From Musa acuminata AAA Group (lineage: Eukaryota; Streptophyta; Magnoliopsida; Zingiberales; Musaceae), in the NCBI RefSeq assembly GCF_036884655.1, contig NC_088337.1, positions 31,339,001 to 31,403,000 of the forward strand: DNA of 64,000 nucleotides, written 5' to 3'. This document shows, in pieces, positions 31,872 through 47,300 of the stretch (positions within the stretch are counted from its first letter, which is position 1; every line of letters begins with the position of its first letter). Both the position numbers and the translations under genes were made by a program. A model generated the notes under the pieces. The model ran no database searches. It was not told where the DNA came from and worked only from the letters and a program-made list of their open reading frames with translations.

Positions 31872-32300
31872 GGAACCAAACATGGGTTGCAGCTGGCATT
31901 GATGAAGGGGAGAATAAAGAAAGATGACGCATCTGTGGAGATTCCTGGGGTGGGTTGCCGAAAGGTGGTTCTAGAGGAGGAGGGCTAGGTGTAAAGACAG
32001 AAGAGCGCAACAACGTGCGTAAACTTACTTTTGATCCTCTGTAGCAAAGCTGCTCTGACGCTTTCATAGATTCCTGTCGAGATTATTATTTCTCCATGGA
32101 TATGCCCTTTAATAACATAAATCTACCAAAACTAGAATTTATTATATTTACCAGCATTCTTTGTCGACGGTACGCAATTATCACTTGAATCTATAAGAAC
32201 AGAGGAAGAATCGCTGGAACTCAAAGGCAAAAATATGTCGTGATTTAAATAAAAAACAAAAAATAATGGTACAATTGCCTCAAAACTGTTAAGATGATGT
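31872..32300. other. Convergent 3' intergenic region
   Basis: 430 bp between the tetraspanin stop and the stop of the 19-exon gene on the opposite strand. I see nothing beyond likely 3' untranslated sequence of both. Confidence 0.6.
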
Positions 32301-35300
32301 CTAGGCCTTCACTTTTCTTTTAATATCTAGGACCTGCAGAAAACTTTCAGAGGATCAGTTACACGGTAGCAAGTTATGTATAAAACAGCAGGAACTCAAT
32401 AGATTAAATGACAATTTGTGAATGATAAACTTTAGATGTGGAGAAAGCACCACACAACATATATCTTACATAGAACGTACTAGTCTAGATAAATAAATCA
32501 AGCTTTCATAACCAAACTACATCAACAATTTTACTCAAAGAGTCCTTGTTTCTATTACGGTAGATTATGACAGACCTTATTAGTTACAAGTTCTGACATT
32601 ATGTAAAGGTGGTCTATCATATTTAAGAATTGAGTTTTGAACATTTAATTTTAAATTAGAATAGTTGTTGATAATCAACATAATCCCATTGATGCGGAGG
32701 CCTACTGATGGTGTTTCATTATGTGGTCAGCAAAAAACAAGATGCAAATCATTCAGCACTTCTTCACTTTCTTTCTCTCCATACTTCTCAAGTTGTTTAG
32801 ATGCAAGTCATTCATCATCTTCTTACACCAAAATATATAATAAACTTCAAATCCAAAAATTCATAATAAGTGGAAAAAGAGAATGCCCAATTCAACAAAC
32901 TTAATGGTGACTTTGACACATGAAAGACATTCAAGAATCTTGTCATTGTCATTACCTACCTTAGACTGGAAGTGTCTCATGGTCAACACGATGATATCCC
33001 GTAACCTGCACAAGAAAGTCGCATGAGAGTGCAAGAGAGCAGAAACATTATCTGCGGAGGATTATCATTGGAGTACAAATCCAACAGCATGCTGTAACAA
33101 ACTGACCGAACGTCATTCTCCAGGCTATACGGCTGACAAGTTCCATCTGTGCTAAGTGGGAGATTGGTTCCATCTGAACAAGTCAACACAAACTGGGTTG
33201 TGTACCCAAGAGGAACTTTGATCTATCAAGTCAATCACAGAGATGTGATTAAATATCAAGTAATGAAGCATATAACAGTATAACTATACACTTCCTGTTT
33301 AAAAATACCTTACTTTTAAATCAGGTGAATATTTTTCTCCCAATACCAAATCATCAGAATGTTTCACCTTAATCTGATAGATGGATCGTTTCACAACAAG
33401 AACTGTTTGCTGCCAGTTGGAGGAATCCACCTACTCATTTATGGAAGTTAGTAGATGAATTTTATGACCATTTACTAGTGATCAATCAGAAAAACTCATT
33501 CATGAAGATTTTATTTTCTCACAGTTACTATGCATACGTGATGTAAAGCAACACTATTTAAGTGAAAAATTAAGGATTTAGATATCCAGACTGGCATGAT
33601 ACATTATAATACAGGAAAAAGATAATTTAAGAAAAGTATGCATCAGTATTTCTTTGGTACAACCAGCATACCGCGTAACCATACATGAAAGGATCAATGA
33701 ATGCTGGCCGGTAATGTTGGCAACTGGCATCGCCATCTATTCCAATCTTAATGTCAGGCAATGCAAAAGCAGACTTCTTCATTAGTTAGCATCGTTAGCA
33801 ATTCACTCTTCCAGATATTTGCTTTCGTGTATCTTGCAGCAGTTCCAATATGTTGCTTTTTGTCAGATTTCCCACAAGGATATCATGATTTGCCTAAACT
33901 AATTCATTTTTACAGGGACAAACATTTGTGATGTCCTTGACATACTGATGCAGCTCTTTTTTTATGTTTCTCAGCATTAGTCGTAGATTGAATCCAAGGC
34001 CAATAATATAATGGCATAACATGTAAATGCTTCCAAAGTTTATCAAATCATTATGATTTTATGAGTAGACCATTTCATAAACTGACAATTCTGTCCCACT
34101 ATGACAGAGAGATGTTAAGTAAATGGTTTAATAAGAGTTTCTAACCAGGACAACATCTGTTTTGATTTCTTTCTTTTTATATGCTATAGTATAATTATGG
34201 TTTCTTGCACTTAAAATAAAAACTTGTCCTTAGCGCTTAATAAAAAATTTATTAGGAAAAAGAATAGCATCAGTGATTCATTATTTAAACTTTACATAAT
34301 TACAACTAAGGTTCGTTGTACCACAGCATACCACCCGATAGAGGCGGTACATACCAGTCCGATAGGAGACCGGAATGGGCGATACATATCAATTTGTTGA
34401 TATGCTCCACCGTACGATGTATCGATATGTCGGTACGATTTGGTAAGTACCATACTAACGACCTGTCACGGACAAATATACAAACAGGGTATTTGATGTA
34501 ATGTTTGTGTATGTCTGTGTCTTTCGGTTTTGTTCATGCTTTGCACAGCATGTAAAGGGCTTGTGGTAGACTTGTAAACACAGGTTGTGTGCAGTCGTTG
34601 CGCAGAGGCAAGACTGCCCAAAAACAAGCCATTCAGATTGTTATTTTGGGAGTTTTCTAGCTTCGCAGAGTGGTGCAAACTGTGAAGTGTTAGCCAATAC
34701 AACACCCAGGAGCTACCCGGGTGGCACATGGCTGAATGGGCTTTTAGGGTAGTGTTTAGGGCTAGTTCGTTATGTTGTACCACAACAGTGTCAAATGGGC
34801 ACTTTTAGGGACTTTTGGTCGTGGCAGACCACCTTGGACCCTTTGTTGTGTGACCATTTAGGGCTTACAAAGTCTATTTTTATAATTGTCATTGTCTATC
34901 AAGTATTTGTTGAAATGACTGCTTATTGGATCCTAAGTTAAACGCTTCCTTAGTTCCTTTAACCTGTCTTCTCTTTCACAGATCCCTAAGGGACCATAAG
35001 AGGTTTCAAATAAGCTGACCTTTTATGAACGGATACGCAAGGTTGCGGCACGACTTAGGCAAAACCATTTCGTCCGTGATAAACTAATCGATACACTGAT
35101 ACGGACCGGTAAGGTGAACCATGCTTGCAACAAACGTTTGAGTACACAAAAACCTAGACAGGTTCACAGAGAGACTCCCTTGATCTTTAACTTTGTATTC
35201 ATGGAGCCAATTTGCTTAAGCATGGAATCATGCTTCTTAGTAGTATTCATATTCAGTTTTGCACAGTTATGGAGACCATCAAATTAATTTACAACCAATA

Positions 35301-38300
35301 AGGAAAAATGTTCTACCTACCAAATAGTTTAAAGCTTTTATGCTGGTCAGTCATTTCTGTTATTTGTCTTAATGAGGAATGAGGACGAGAATTTAAACGA
35401 ACATAAAGTTCGTACTCGTACATATTTTCTTCACAATTTCCATGGAGCCTTCTCAGTTGCGCTATGTAGCTGAGGCCATTATAATATAAAAGGCTTAGAT
35501 ATGTTGACAATGTCAATAGCATACAATCTATTGAATAAAAACCCACACTATGTTCTTTCAGCTGATGCCAGAATAGTTTAAGTGGTGAATATAGGTGAGT
35601 TGGCTCTGCAGATGCCAGTTTCTTGGATTTACTCTTATTGTTCACTAACCATATTCTAGATTGATTCATTTTCAACTTCAATTATTCTAAGAAGGATTAA
35701 AAAGAATCACGTGATCCACAACTTATATCACAATCTAATTCAAACCACTCCCACACTTTTACAACTAATTTCATAATGACTAGAATGTAGCAAATGCTAA
35801 AGAAATTTTGTATGCAGAAAAGAACATTCAAAACTCCGTTTTGCATTTGGTGAGCAATGCTAGCAACCAAATTAACAAGTGTTCAAACGGTGAATGTTTG
35901 AGAGTGATATTCTTGATGAACTTCTTACTCAACACATTATGATACTTAAAATCAGATACACTAGGAACTTCGGACTCAACACATTATGCTAACTGGCCAA
36001 GTTTATCCAATCATTTTGCAGTGAATTATGCCAAATTTTACAAGGGTGGTGCCAATTACTAGCCAACTCCAAATTAAGAAGATGGCACTCAGACAAACAC
36101 TTAAAAGATTAGTAGGTAGGTAGAGCTTTGCATTCCTGGTTGTCGCTTGATCTTCTCCAACCATTAAGTGATTCTCAAATATCAAACACATCTGGGAAGG
36201 GTTATACTTGCAATATTACTAAAAAAACCACATGTACACAAAATCTGGACGATATGTTACTTTATTAAAATCATATGTTGCATCTAAACAAAAATACATA
36301 TTGCATGCAGAACATGATAAAACAATTGAATTAATTAGAGTAAAAAATGGCCACATACCAATGCTTTAATGTTAAATATTGCCTTCCCAGCAGATATATA
36401 GGCATCAATCTGATTCTGCATCTCGGAATCTGTTCAATGTCAATCACATTTAGATGGCCATGTAATCATTTAAGGAGAAAAGCTTAGACACATTACAGTA
36501 TGAAACACAAAGGGTTTGGCTTTGCTCATTTGTCAATATGTTCACAATTCAGTTACAGGAGAATACCACCTAACTTTCAGTTCAAAACAGGCAACTCTAT
36601 AACTTCAGAAGATATAAAATTACACTCATCAAAGTTATGCTAGGATTACCAAGCACATAAAGATAAGTGTTAATTGGAACCAGAGATACTGCAGCAAGTG
36701 TAGTTACATGTACTAACTTAATCAATAAAATCAGGTACTTGTTAGCAAGAAATCAAATCTCAGATTCAGTATTGATACCAGTCCTGTTGGACTAGCATAG
36801 TTGCAATATTCTGCAGTAAAGCAACAGGAACAGATCAAAACTGATCAAATAAAATAAGGATAAAGGAAAAGGAAATGAAACAATGGAAAATGACAACAAA
36901 GCCAAATGTTACTCTCTCTCTCTCTCTCTCTCTCTCTTCTTCTTCTATCTGGTCATAAGCATAATTCTTCACAACCAAAGGCTAATACATTAATGCTAGA
37001 GTTTAGGGTTTTAGACCTGACACATTTGGCCATTTCAAACTTAGGATCATGACAATTTGAATTTTTAGTTCCACAGCTCAACACTACCAAATTGGTCCCA
37101 TGCACTGACTGCTTTGGTTCACCTACTTCAACCAATAATTCACTTGACATCAGTTAAACCTAGCCAACTTAATAATCCCAATGCTCAAGTAGCCCGCAAC
37201 TTGACCCTTGCTCACAGGGTGGTACACCATGAATTTAGTCCCTTAGTTGTTAGTTTCAACTTTCAAGTACGTTTTCCTTGTGCTATTGCATAGTAAATGA
37301 TGGCATATCCATTTATTGCACCATTCGGCAAACATAGTTCAGGATCTACTGAGGTTCTGTCCTTGATCACCAGCACAAGATTTGAGAGGAACATATAGAT
37401 ATTATGCAAGTGAAAACTTTACATATATATATCGTAAATGCAATATTATCAGTTAACTAATTGGCAATCTCTATATTGGATTCATCTTTTTTACTAAGCC
37501 AAAAGATATTTTTTCTACAATGGTTCATTAGCTAATGAATGAAGACATAATCATGGCAAAATTGCTCCTTCACAAACTGGGCCTCAATGGTTCAGATTAT
37601 AGAAATATCCTCACTACTTCTAGGGAAAAAGTTGTATGCATCACCCTCCCCAAACATTTCACTGGAAGGAGCCTCACACATTGGGCAGCCCCACCCATAC
37701 TCGTATGCAAACTTACAGTTGTTGTATAGTAACCTTCTAGAAGCTATTAAACGATAAGATCATAGAAAAGGTTAACTAAAACATAGGATTTCCATGACTC
37801 CAAGTCAAACGGTAACTTTCTCACCAGCTGCTTGCTAAGCCTCTATCCTTTTTAGAGTCCCATGTTAGCACCAAAATTCCACAGATATCAGCTTGATGGT
37901 TACTCACACAAGTTGCTTATATTGATTACTTGTCCTTTTTTGGAAAGTATATATAACCAATGATTTAAATTCTATTCAAACTTTGAAGTGCTTAGGCATA
38001 GGTTAGTTAGGAGGAGTTTTAAAGTCATTAAAAATCAAATTTTTAAAGTTTTAGATTATCTTTAAGATTAGGAGGAGTTACAAATTTTAGCATTTCTAGA
38101 AAGTCATGTAGGTATATAAGACCATATATGCAGTCATATGATCGGCCACATAAGGTGAAGCGGACTCAACAGTGTTATTGTAAATATGAAATATGTTGCA
38201 CATAGATGGTCCACATCAAGGATTGTAGTTTTGGATACCAGACCCATGTCAGTCCATGGTCGAACCAGTATGGATCCAGTCTAAATTACATATTGTTTGA

Positions 38301-41300
38301 GTTAAATTAAATATGCAACCATGTAACTTTCTGTTTAAGTGGTCCAAAGCTTCAATTGACTTAGGCTTAATAAATCTACTGCCATCGACATGTGGTCATA
38401 CGACTGCCTTAAATAAGGTCACGCAGAGTTATTATAAATGTGAAATCAATTGAACATATGCAGTCCACATAGGAATGAAAATGTGATCAATTTCATGCTT
38501 ACATATGTATTTTATATCTCCTCATCACTATTGTTTCAATTTTTACTATCATCTTAGTGCTACCTTTTATGGTTTATAATAATATGCTATTTATTACTTA
38601 TTTCTTGAATACTCTTTTAATGCATACAGACAACATCATACTAATATTTTATTAGGTCTTAGCACACAATTGCTTATTAACAATATCAACTTGATTGAAT
38701 ATTTCTTTATTAATAAATTAAATATTAATACCTACCATCCCAACCAACTTCTTGATAGTCTAGTGATGACAAAAAATGTATACTTATGAGGAAACTTCAT
38801 GGATTAATTTGATCCTTTTATGTATATTCAAAGATGGAACAACAAAAATGGTTATTAATTGATTATGGTTATGGAGTAGAGTCAGATGAGTTCACTGTCT
38901 ACTTAGGTAGAAAGAACAATTTCTTCAAATTAGACATGACATGAATACTAACTAAATTTATAAGATTAATTTGCTTCATTACAATGCATAATTATACATT
39001 TTTACAATAACATTCAAGAAATCATTGCAATTTAGCATTAACCATCACACTTAACAAAAAGAGGGTGCATAAAACATCAAACTCATGTTATGCCTGCTGA
39101 ATCTCAAAATTCCTGTGACTCCAAAGAGCCTGCTGGATTTTAAAATTCCTTGAACTCCAGCAAGGCAGATTCAACAAAATGGCATAAGATGGTTCTATTG
39201 TTATTTCACAGATAATCTGAAAACGTATAATTTTTTTATGAAAGATGAATCATCAAAAATGGAAAAATGCATGACATAAAATTGAATATTGTGAAAGTCT
39301 TATTATTGTAGCTTTGTAGGTTTTAGAATATGATCTATCATGTTAAATGTAACAAAGAACACCAATGATATTGAACCCTACGAGGGCATATCAAAGGTGC
39401 CGGTTATTTCTTGTAATTTAGGATTCCTTGTCAAAAGAAATTTGAGCATTCCTCCAATAACCAATGGAACTGAACCCTTCAATGTCATATCTTGATAGTT
39501 CTGCACTAGTCCTATGCATGTCCCCACTATGCAGACACTAAGATTAGAATCCAATAAGGGTCATAAAATAATTTGAACTTTCTATGTGCAGATCATTATC
39601 CATTATTTATAATGAGGATAGCAGTGTTCAACATATACTCACCGCACGTTATCTTGTTTTGATTGTTGGCAAATTGCCTCACCAAATCACCCTAAAGGAA
39701 ATAAATGGATCACAGTATAATCAACATTTTACACATAAGACAATAACATTAACGAAAACCAAAATTTATACGAATTGATAACAAAGATTGCTGAGAATTA
39801 AAAAAAAAAGTCAAAAACCAGCACATACATTTAGAAAGATGAGTTGCAAAAGAATTTATTCATGATAAAATACTAGTCTTTAAATAATTGGTGAACTAAA
39901 AATTGAATTGTAACTGAATTTAATGTATGAAAAATGCTTGGTGAGCCAAGCTTGAATTGTAACTGAATTTCTCACACTGAACTCAAGCCTAGCAAAATGT
40001 TTGGTGAGCAAAGCTTGAACATGTCAAAAGCTCAGCTTTGCCGTCCTAATTTCAATGTGTTTTAACTATGATTTCTTTCTCTGCTATGCTAATTATAAGT
40101 ATCATGCCATAAATGCAATACTATCAACCAAGAGCAATACAACTAGGCTCTGCAGGAAAACTATGGTTGAATTGAAGACCAAAAATCTGAAAAATGAAGA
40201 CTAAATATATCAAATGTACCACTCTAGGTGATCTATATCAATTATCTATAAATCAAAACATTTTGTTTTAGAACTCCTTGTCTGTGCATCAAATCTACCA
40301 ATATGGAATGCTTTAATTTTTACGACATTTAGAATTGTCTAACCAGCCAGGACTGTCCTCTATAGTTCAGGTCTATTTTGTATATTCCTCGAAGATGCTT
40401 AGGTCAAGACAAATGGATGATCCTTTAGGTATGTATTAACATGTAAATTGGAGTACTAAAGTACTCAACACTCAATTTTAGGACTATTTGATACATGGCA
40501 AAGGAATGCATAAAACTTGTAATATTAGCCTCTATGTCATGTAACGCTATAGATCACTTTGGAAAGATTGGAGGACCAATCTAGATCCATTTGTTGGATC
40601 TCTCAGGAACCTTGGGTATCAGACATGGTTGTCCACCAGTGATCTTACAGAATACCTCAAATATCCATGATAAGACAACAAAAATGAGAATGCTGAATGA
40701 AATATATTAACAAAAGATATAGCATAAAATTTCAGCATACACAATTTATGTAAAAAAATACATTATAAAACAAATATAAAATTTTCAGGTTGAATTCAAC
40801 AGATTTATAACATGATCCATTAAAAAATATATATTATCAAATAAACGAATTATCTATGTTTCGAACACAACAAATAACCAACACTAAGGAGTTGCTAAAA
40901 AGTAACAATTCATTTTTCTTGTACAAGATACAAGCAAGACACCTGATGGTCATTGTTGTCGATGGGTGTGCATTCTACAGCAAGAATAGTATCAACATCA
41001 TCAGCAGTTACCACATATTCCGGAACATTGACTCCTGAACAGGTGATAAATCATAAAGGAATTAGACGTGTTATGAAGCAAAATCAGAATTATTACCATT
41101 ATTTTGTCAAGCTAATACAAAAGAGCGGAGTCATATCAAAGAATACCTTCTATATACTGCCTAGTGCCATTATCAAGTTCACGAACCCACTAGAAAAACA
41201 TTGCAGTTCAAATCTTAATAGAATTTAACCACGACTGAATGCAAAAACAATACATAGATTTATTGTCCTATTCATGAAAAGTAAGATAGAAAATCATAAG

Positions 41301-44300
41301 TACCTGAAAGATGCAAAGAGTAGTACCATTTGTTGGATATCCACAGGCTTGTAACTTGCATCCTGGTTTAGGCTCACCATATATTTGAAACCCTTCAATA
41401 CCAGGTAAGTCATATTCACCTGCTAATTACAGTTATAATGAGTGAAGATCACAGTTATCATAAATTGAGATCAAAATTTCCTTTTCCAATTTAATATTAG
41501 TTTAGCCTTCCATACCTTCCAAAACAAAGGACCCTTGGTTATCGTGCATGGCAGCCATATGAAATTGGGCATCAGCATTTAAAGTACTAAATGTGGCCTT
41601 ATGAGCATAACCTTCAGAAGAGCTGGAAACACCAGTATTACCAACCTCCCTGCATAATAGAGCTCATAAGTGTGTTGAAATTTATTTCTGTCAGGGGAGG
41701 ATCAACCAGACAAAGTTCTCATAGAGAGAGCAAATGGTAATTGCCAAAAGTTATTAATTCTCAAATAGCACTAGAGTAGGCACAATAAACAACATAACTC
41801 CATGTGCCCCTCATTTGGGTATTACAAAATGCATCCTTTCTACCAATTAGCATATCAAAATCATTTCTTCTAACCAGACATTTTTCTCTTCTATTTATAT
41901 ACAAGTTCTCATCATTCTTCTCTCCACCTTGGTGTACCTCTAATTAGAATTGATATATTCCAGCACTGTTTCACTACATTGTCCGTTTTGAAATGCATCT
42001 TAACCACCTAGATGACTTCACTCGTCTTGCTCTAATTTGGGCATACCACACAGCTGACATAATAAATTTACCTAACAGTCAGCTGCTCAAGGTTCTGCTC
42101 ATCTAGTATTTCATATTTCATAAGTGTTATCTAGAATTTAGTTTTGACCTATGCGATACCAGAAAACTTGAGAATTGAAATCCCTTATCATCCATTAAAA
42201 CTTTCATGGCTTCATGAATGCATAAAGTAAAGAACTTGAAAAACAAGCTCCTATTGTCTTTTAAACATTCAGAAAAACAAGGTTAAGATAATCATCTTAT
42301 AGTCTCAAATTCATTTTATGGTCTGTGAATCAGATGCAGTCTGAAGAATAATTAAAACCCCAAATCTTTATTACCCTACCAGTCTACAAGGCAGATGCAA
42401 TCTGACAGGTAAAACTAACAAGCCACCGCTGACCCAAAGGCCACCTCTGCATATTTTATCCTCCCTCAAAAAGAAAATTTTATATTTTATAAGGTTTTGA
42501 AGGATTTATGATCTTACCATGAAAACTAATTTTAAAAAGCTAAAATTAGCACAAGTATCACCAAGCAAACCAAATGTGTGTCAATCTAAAGATTTATATC
42601 GTTAATTGATGTTAACCATTGACATGATATAGTGCTGAAGGCTAACTGCTACATGATTTATGACAAAAGCATCATCTTAAGCTCATTTTTCTCTTTGAAA
42701 GTTATTAACATGTGTATGTGCTATTAGAGCTTGATATATGTTGGGTTCTTTACTAACAGCTTAGGCTTTTAAGATTAATGGTCCCCAGTCAAGATCTTTA
42801 TCATGATATGAGAGCAAGTCATGGATTGAAATATGTATGCTCCCTTTTTATTTCACCCAGTACTTAATAAATGTTTATGCAATGTATGTTTCTTATTTAA
42901 GCTCGCACCATGTATTTGGGTTCAGTTTCACAAGCCAAGCCTAATCTCACTTGCACATAAGCAGGAATGTTAGATTTTAATATATATATTGGACCATTGT
43001 GTTTGGAATTAATAGTCACCCAGTCAAAATCTTTATCACGTGCCAAGAAAGTAGGCTTGGGTGGTTTCATCTTATACTAGAATCTGTTACAATTATCATT
43101 CAAAAATTAATATCCCAATCAAAATCTTGATTGTGTGCCAAGAAAGTAGGCTTGGGTAGTTTCATCTTATACTAGAATCTGTCACAATTATCATTCAGAA
43201 AATAATACAAGGTCACTGCATAAAAGTGTATCTCAGTAGCCTTCATTTAGTGATAGCCTTAAAAATTTACCGAACTAAAACCATATTTGATGCATATTGT
43301 CAAAAGGTATCCAGAAACCAAACAACAGAAAGAAAATAAATCAAAAGCTTAGTAGATAAAAGAAGGACTTGTACTAACTTATGAAATTCTGATGGCAGAT
43401 CTCTTGGCTTCTCATAAGCAACTGGATAAGGCATCTCAGAGTTTAGAGTAACATCTACATCCTTTTTATCTATCTTTGCAAAGTCTTGAGAGACTCTCAA
43501 CTGATTAGCTGTTGATGTGCCATGCAAATCCATAGGATGTTGATCATATAGACGAAGCTCAGGTATAACTGATTCCTATGAGTAGGTATATCACAATTCA
43601 GCTTTACAAGTTAGGAGTTAGGACACTGAATAAAAAATGGAGTAACTCTAGATAATACAAAGTGAGCATAAGACAATTGGTATCCTGAGAAGTTGGATGT
43701 TGAAGATTCTTATTAGCCGTTAGATTATCAGGTTGATTTCCTAAGAGATGGTTCACAACTTCACATCACCAAAATTATCCTGCAATAATAGTGTAAATTA
43801 ATTGAAAATTCTAATCACTATTAGATAAATGATATTTGTGAGAAAAAGGCCAAAAGAGCAACAATATAATATTCGTTGTTCCTAGTTTGTTTGCTAATTA
43901 CATAAAAAAGAACATTAACATAGAGTTTTTGTTTGTAAGGATCACTGTGAAGGCAGGATTTGGTACCATAATGTATATCTTTACTGGCCAAGTTAGCTAG
44001 CAATTTAAGATAATTACCTGATTCAATCTTAGACTTGCTATCAACAATCATAATCTTTACTATTTAAGCTAGCCAGCACATAGACTTTGCATGCGCCCTG
44101 CTTTGGATGTATTGGTTGGCATTGGTATCAGACACAAGCACATGCAGGGGGTCACGGCCACATATAAATCTAGTAAAAACAACAGCATAAACATGGCAAC
44201 AGATGCAGTGGGGTATTACCACTGGGGCTCAGCACATTCAAATTGATGTGCCAGAATCTGGGATGTAACAGCATGATCGCAACTGACGAAGGCCAAAGAC

Positions 44301-47300
44301 ATCAGCTTTCAAATAACTTCTACTAGATATATAGGTTTATGGGCATAACCAATGTCGATAGCATTTAGCTGAAACAATTGTTCCACTATGAAGGAATAAA
44401 CTGACAAGGTTTTGACTGTGTGAATATAATCAAATATAGTACTCAATAACTGAAAGGAAGGTTACTTACATTATATCTAATCTTCCAATGCATACTCTGG
44501 TACAATTGCTGAAAAACCCAATAAAAGAGAAATCAGCTACTCCTGCATTTCTTCATGATTGCTTATTATATTTGGCATATAATAAACGAGAATCATCATA
44601 CAGTTCGTCATAAACACAAAGCAGCCAACAGCTACATCAGTTACTAATAGTATTTTGACTTTTGAGGTACTAAAATCGTGCAACACCATAGTGATTATTA
44701 TAACTGAAAAAGAATAAGGAGAAAAGGTGTCATGATATTGGGTGAGTTCAAAATCGGTTTGAAACTGCATAGACAGACTAGCAGAGTTATGAGTTGGTTT
44801 CTTGCACCCTTGCACTGCCATTACATGAATCAACACAATCTAGTACTAGATCATGCCAGCCCTAAGGTCCTGCAATGTGCAACACATAGCATTGAATCCC
44901 TCAATGAAAATTAACGTAAATGCTTTCAGAGAATGTAAAAGAGGATTATCAGCTTAACAGATGAACTGAGCATAGTATCATGGAACATTTAAACAGTACT
45001 ATTACTTGAGATTTCCTGTACCTAATGCTGGCCGAGGGCAAAAAGATAAATTGGAACAAATCATGAAATTGCATATCAAAGTAGCAAATAAGAATTTTTT
45101 TTTAGAACACTGGCCAACCAAAAGAATTCTACCTTTATACCGTAGGAAATTGCAGAAGAACTGATAACAGGGGGTCGGATGTCATATTCAGCTAATAAAC
45201 TTAGGAATGAAGAAGTTAATATATACATCTCTTCCTCTACAACCTACAGAAATTGGTAAAAGATATATTATAAACAATAAAGAGGGTGGCTGCATTCAAT
45301 ATTTTTAACAAAGTCCAAGAAGAGATGAAAGGCAAAAGTAGTTGTAAATCTTATCACAACTTGTGAGATGATGCAAACAAGAGATGGATCTTGTGATATG
45401 AGACAGCATAATTACCTCATATTACCAGATAAAAATAATAAATAAAGAAGTGAAGTCACAGGTTCAGATTCATAATGTGAGAGCTTAGAAACAAAGTTTC
45501 TAGAAAAAAAAATTTACTAAACATAATTTCACAGCTCTGAGTCTTCACTAAATCAGATATAAATCAAGATTTCAATCCAAGTAATCTGACTCCAATCTGA
45601 TCTGATTATTTGATTCCTACACAGACCAGGAACAAATCAGATTCAATCTGGTCCATGTTCAATCCATTTACAGCCCTAGCCATGCCAGCTATGCTGTCCC
45701 ATAATTTAGTCCTAGCATGACGTTTCCAAGTTTCGGGTTTGAAATTTTCTTACTAATACACCTAAGCCTTTTGCAATCCACAAGTTATCCTTGTGGCAAT
45801 CACTAAGTTTTCCTTGTCAAATGATGCAATGTAACAAAGTCGTAGGTATTGTGGAGACAATTTAGATATTAATAAGTGGAAGCTTTCCTTTTTTTCTTTC
45901 TTTTCTTGTAGTACAGTGCCTCACTAGAGTGAACAAGATTTTTACTGTTATGTAAAGATCAGGTTTTTACTTTTTATCATGAGTGTGAATTGTGGAAGAG
46001 TAAGTTGAACTCAGTACACCATGAACAGCATGGTTATCCAGAATAGTCTGAGAGGAGAATTTGATACTTAAACACACTCTATGGCCAAACCTACCATATG
46101 ATTCCATCCTAAAGAGAAGTAGAGCAAAAAGTTGTCTTTCATCCATTTGCACAGCCAGCCCAAAGAATATACAATCAAACACAGAAAATCATGTCATCGA
46201 AAAAATTACTTATAAAAGGCTGGTAGCAATATGTGTTCTATTAGAAAGATGAAAAAGATTCAGAAGAATAATCTATCCAAAATAGAGAAGACTACTTAAA
46301 CCTCACATATCAGAAAGAATAATGCTTCTAGATAGCCATCTACATAATAAGCTGAACAAGTCTTCCAAAAACATCCACAAGAAAAATGCTTCTAGGTACA
46401 CATGTGTACTAAACAGCTGATCAAGTCATCTGTAAACCTCTACAAGCAATTGTCTTCTTTGTTAGAATACGACAATTGTAGGATTTTCAAACATGAAGAT
46501 CAGAGGGGAGAACATGATGGTAGATTTTTGTTTTACCATATTAGTTCCTAAGTCATCATGAGATTTATATGAACTGATTATAAGATATCTAAAAACCCAA
46601 CATGAGATATGTGCAAGATACAAATCTTTATCTCTCAGAACTGATGAGTGTGATAACTTGTGTAAGACCTACAAGAACATGTAAAGATAGAAGAAAGACA
46701 CAAAATTAGTTGATAAAAAAAATCTGTTTTCAAATACTTTTAAATGATTTCATATCTCAAAATTCTAGTTACAAATTGAGCTCATAAATGTATGTATGTC
46801 TATGACCAGAAATTTTTAAGGCATCTTCCAGCATGTCTTCATTTGAAATACTTCCTCTAACACAAAACAAAATGTAATTTTCTTATAGAGCATTATTTAA
46901 AATGTAGTAGCTGATCTTAGAACAATAGCAGATCCTAGCATACATAAATAAGATGCTACAAAATGGATGAGATCAAACATCTGGATATCATGCTCAAGTT
47001 ATGAATAGAAATCCAGGTGAATGGAGCAAAAGCAATAGCATACCTTAAGATTATCAGTCAATCTTAAGTTTTCATCAAGATAGCTTCTCTTTTTAGTCAA
47101 TTCTTTCAAGGCACTAGCTACAGCATCATCCTGCCTCTCATCAAGAGCCTATCGAAGAAAAGAATACTTAACAATGTTCAAACAGGAAAATACCCTTCAA
47201 TTAAGATATGATCTCGACATGTACGTACTATCTGCAATTCAGAAAGCCTTCTCTCCAAAATATGCTTCTCATTTAATAACTGTAGCTCCTAAAAACCAAC

